This document shows, piece after piece, positions 63,217-64,000 of a DNA stretch of 64,000 bases. The stretch lies in assembly GCA_017427185.1 (NCBI GenBank), contig JAFRTJ010000063.1, positions 1-64,000 of the forward strand, given 5' to 3'. This DNA comes from Bacteroidaceae bacterium (GTDB taxonomy: Bacteria > Bacteroidota > Bacteroidia > Bacteroidales > Bacteroidaceae). Made by a program: the position numbers and the translations under genes. Positions within the stretch are counted from its first letter, which is position 1. The number at the start of each line of letters is the position of its first letter. The notes below the pieces were generated by a model, which searched no databases, had not been told where the DNA came from, and was given only the letters and a program-made list of their open reading frames with translations.

Positions 63217-64000
63217 ATGAAAAGAAAATCCATTATCAGTCTGCTTATCTTCAGCATGGGTCTCGGCATGATGACCACTTCATGCGAGGATATGCTGTCA
63301 CCCGACAGCGAGCGCCATTCCTACACCGTGGCCCAGGATACCCTCTACTCCTACTGGGGAATCCTGAAGTCACTGCAGAATGTGGCCGAGCGCTACGTCA
63401 TCCTGGGTGAGTGCCGTGCGGATCTGGTCGGCGGCACAAGCTTCGTCAGCGATACCATCAACGCTATCCTGAACTTCGGACAGAACGGTTATGCTGAGAA
63501 AATCAAAGATGGTAGCTGCCGCTATCTCAAGGCAAGCGACTATTACCACATCATCAACAGTTGCAACAGCTACATCGCACGCTGCGACACCATCCGCACC
63601 ACAGGTACCCTCCAGCCCTACATGCTGAAGGAGTACGCACAGGTGGAAGCCATTCGTGCATGGACCTATCTGCAGTTGGTACAGGTCTACGGCAAGGTTC
63701 CCTTCTATCTGGAGCCTATGCTTACCACCGACGATATCAATGCATTCATGAACGATCCCAACCATCCGACTGTCACTACCGAAAATCTGGTTGACAAGCT
63801 GGGCGAGCGCCTGGAGGCAATGTGCAGGGTAGAGAAGATCTACGGTTATCCTCAATACGAGAACTATGGTAGAACACGTACCGTATGCCACAGCACCAAG
63901 TGCATGTTCCCCACCTATCTGGTATTGGGCGACCTCTATCTTGCCAAGGGCGACCCCGCTTCTTGCGCAAAGGCAGCACAGTGCTACTATGACTACATCA
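63217..64000 (+). CDS. RagB/SusD-family surface lipoprotein, second copy, cut by window end
   Basis: The frame opens at ATG 63217 and stays open to the last base, so 261 codons of the N-terminal part are seen. The signal peptide (MKRKSIISLLIFSMGLGMM) ends in the lipobox TTSC, followed by EDMLSPDSERHS. The SusD signature EAIRAWTYLQLVQVYGKVPF appears near residues 147-166, and a TPR-like LVLGDLYLAKGDPAS near the end. It lies 24 bases behind the second susC. The remainder lies beyond the window. Confidence 0.9.
   Translation, partial: MKRKSIISLLIFSMGLGMMTTSCEDMLSPDSERHSYTVAQDTLYSYWGILKSLQNVAERYVILGECRADLVGGTSFVSDTINAILNFGQNGYAEKIKDGSCRYLKASDYYHIINSCNSYIARCDTIRTTGTLQPYMLKEYAQVEAIRAWTYLQLVQVYGKVPFYLEPMLTTDDINAFMNDPNHPTVTTENLVDKLGERLEAMCRVEKIYGYPQYENYGRTRTVCHSTKCMFPTYLVLGDLYLAKGDPASCAKAAQCYYDYI

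Noticed and set aside
1-64000. tRNA, rRNA, CRISPR or insertion sequence
   Set aside because: No cloverleaf pattern, rRNA sequence, regularly spaced array of repeats with unique spacers, or transposase was seen on either strand.

Overview
The window is chromosomal DNA from a member of the Bacteroidales, most likely Prevotellaceae. This rests on SusC/SusD pairs, an LpxC-FabZ fusion, an LptE/DUF4837/PdxA/SecG neighbourhood, the lack of Shine-Dalgarno sequences, promoters of the Bacteroidetes type (TAnnTTTG at -7, in several places with TTTG exactly 20 bases upstream), and secreted proteins ending in short type IX secretion (T9SS) sorting domains. No rRNA, tRNA, CRISPR array, integrase or insertion sequence was found.

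Layout. 1-448: gene-free, with a short-motif repeat, a 46-bp A/T palindrome and a terminator. 449-8179 (minus strand): a FadL-type porin, then an operon of a HAD phosphatase, a GH106-type rhamnosidase and a DUF5722 secreted glycosidase-like protein. 8289-9863: a secreted beta-propeller protein. 10005-11575: a PadR regulator coupled to a PspC-domain membrane protein. 11821-13404 (minus): an exported Gfo/Idh/MocA (GH109-like) protein. 13572-20620: a long plus-strand run with rlmN, DUF4837 lipoprotein, pdxA, a sigma-54 activator, lptE, a TPR-like protein, secG and an N-acetylglucosamine-kinase-like protein. 20668-20800: an orphan promoter and terminator that look like a small RNA gene. 20789-22734 (minus): engB and a DUF3078 outer-membrane protein. 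23025-30664: yidC, an S9 peptidase, an MFS carrier, udk and a MltF-like transglycosylase. 30755-36375: a T9SS-type secreted protein, a zinc/cadmium P-type ATPase, a GH43 enzyme and an unrecognised exported protein. 36537-49115: housekeeping genes purM, a 33-residue membrane peptide gene, prfA, pyrF, the lipid A genes lpxD/lpxC-fabZ/lpxA, a pRiA4b-like gene, miaA, PBP1A and a Pif1-type helicase with TPRs. 49358-64000: an accessory locus with the order FAS1 lipoprotein, SusC, SusD, FAS1 lipoprotein, SusC, SusD, the last gene running off the window.

Functionally the window combines envelope biogenesis (LptE, SecG, YidC, Lpx enzymes, PBP1A, lytic transglycosylase) with glycan use (GH106, DUF5722, GH43, propeller protein, SusCD). 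The less expected parts are non-coding: the orphan promoter flanked by two near-identical operator-like 14-mers (20645-20800), a dispersed CAACGTGTTG hairpin repeat at two distant loci, the 46-bp palindrome at 221-266, and a perfect palindrome over the metal-ATPase promoter. All functional calls are from reading sequence and family knowledge; no database search was possible.
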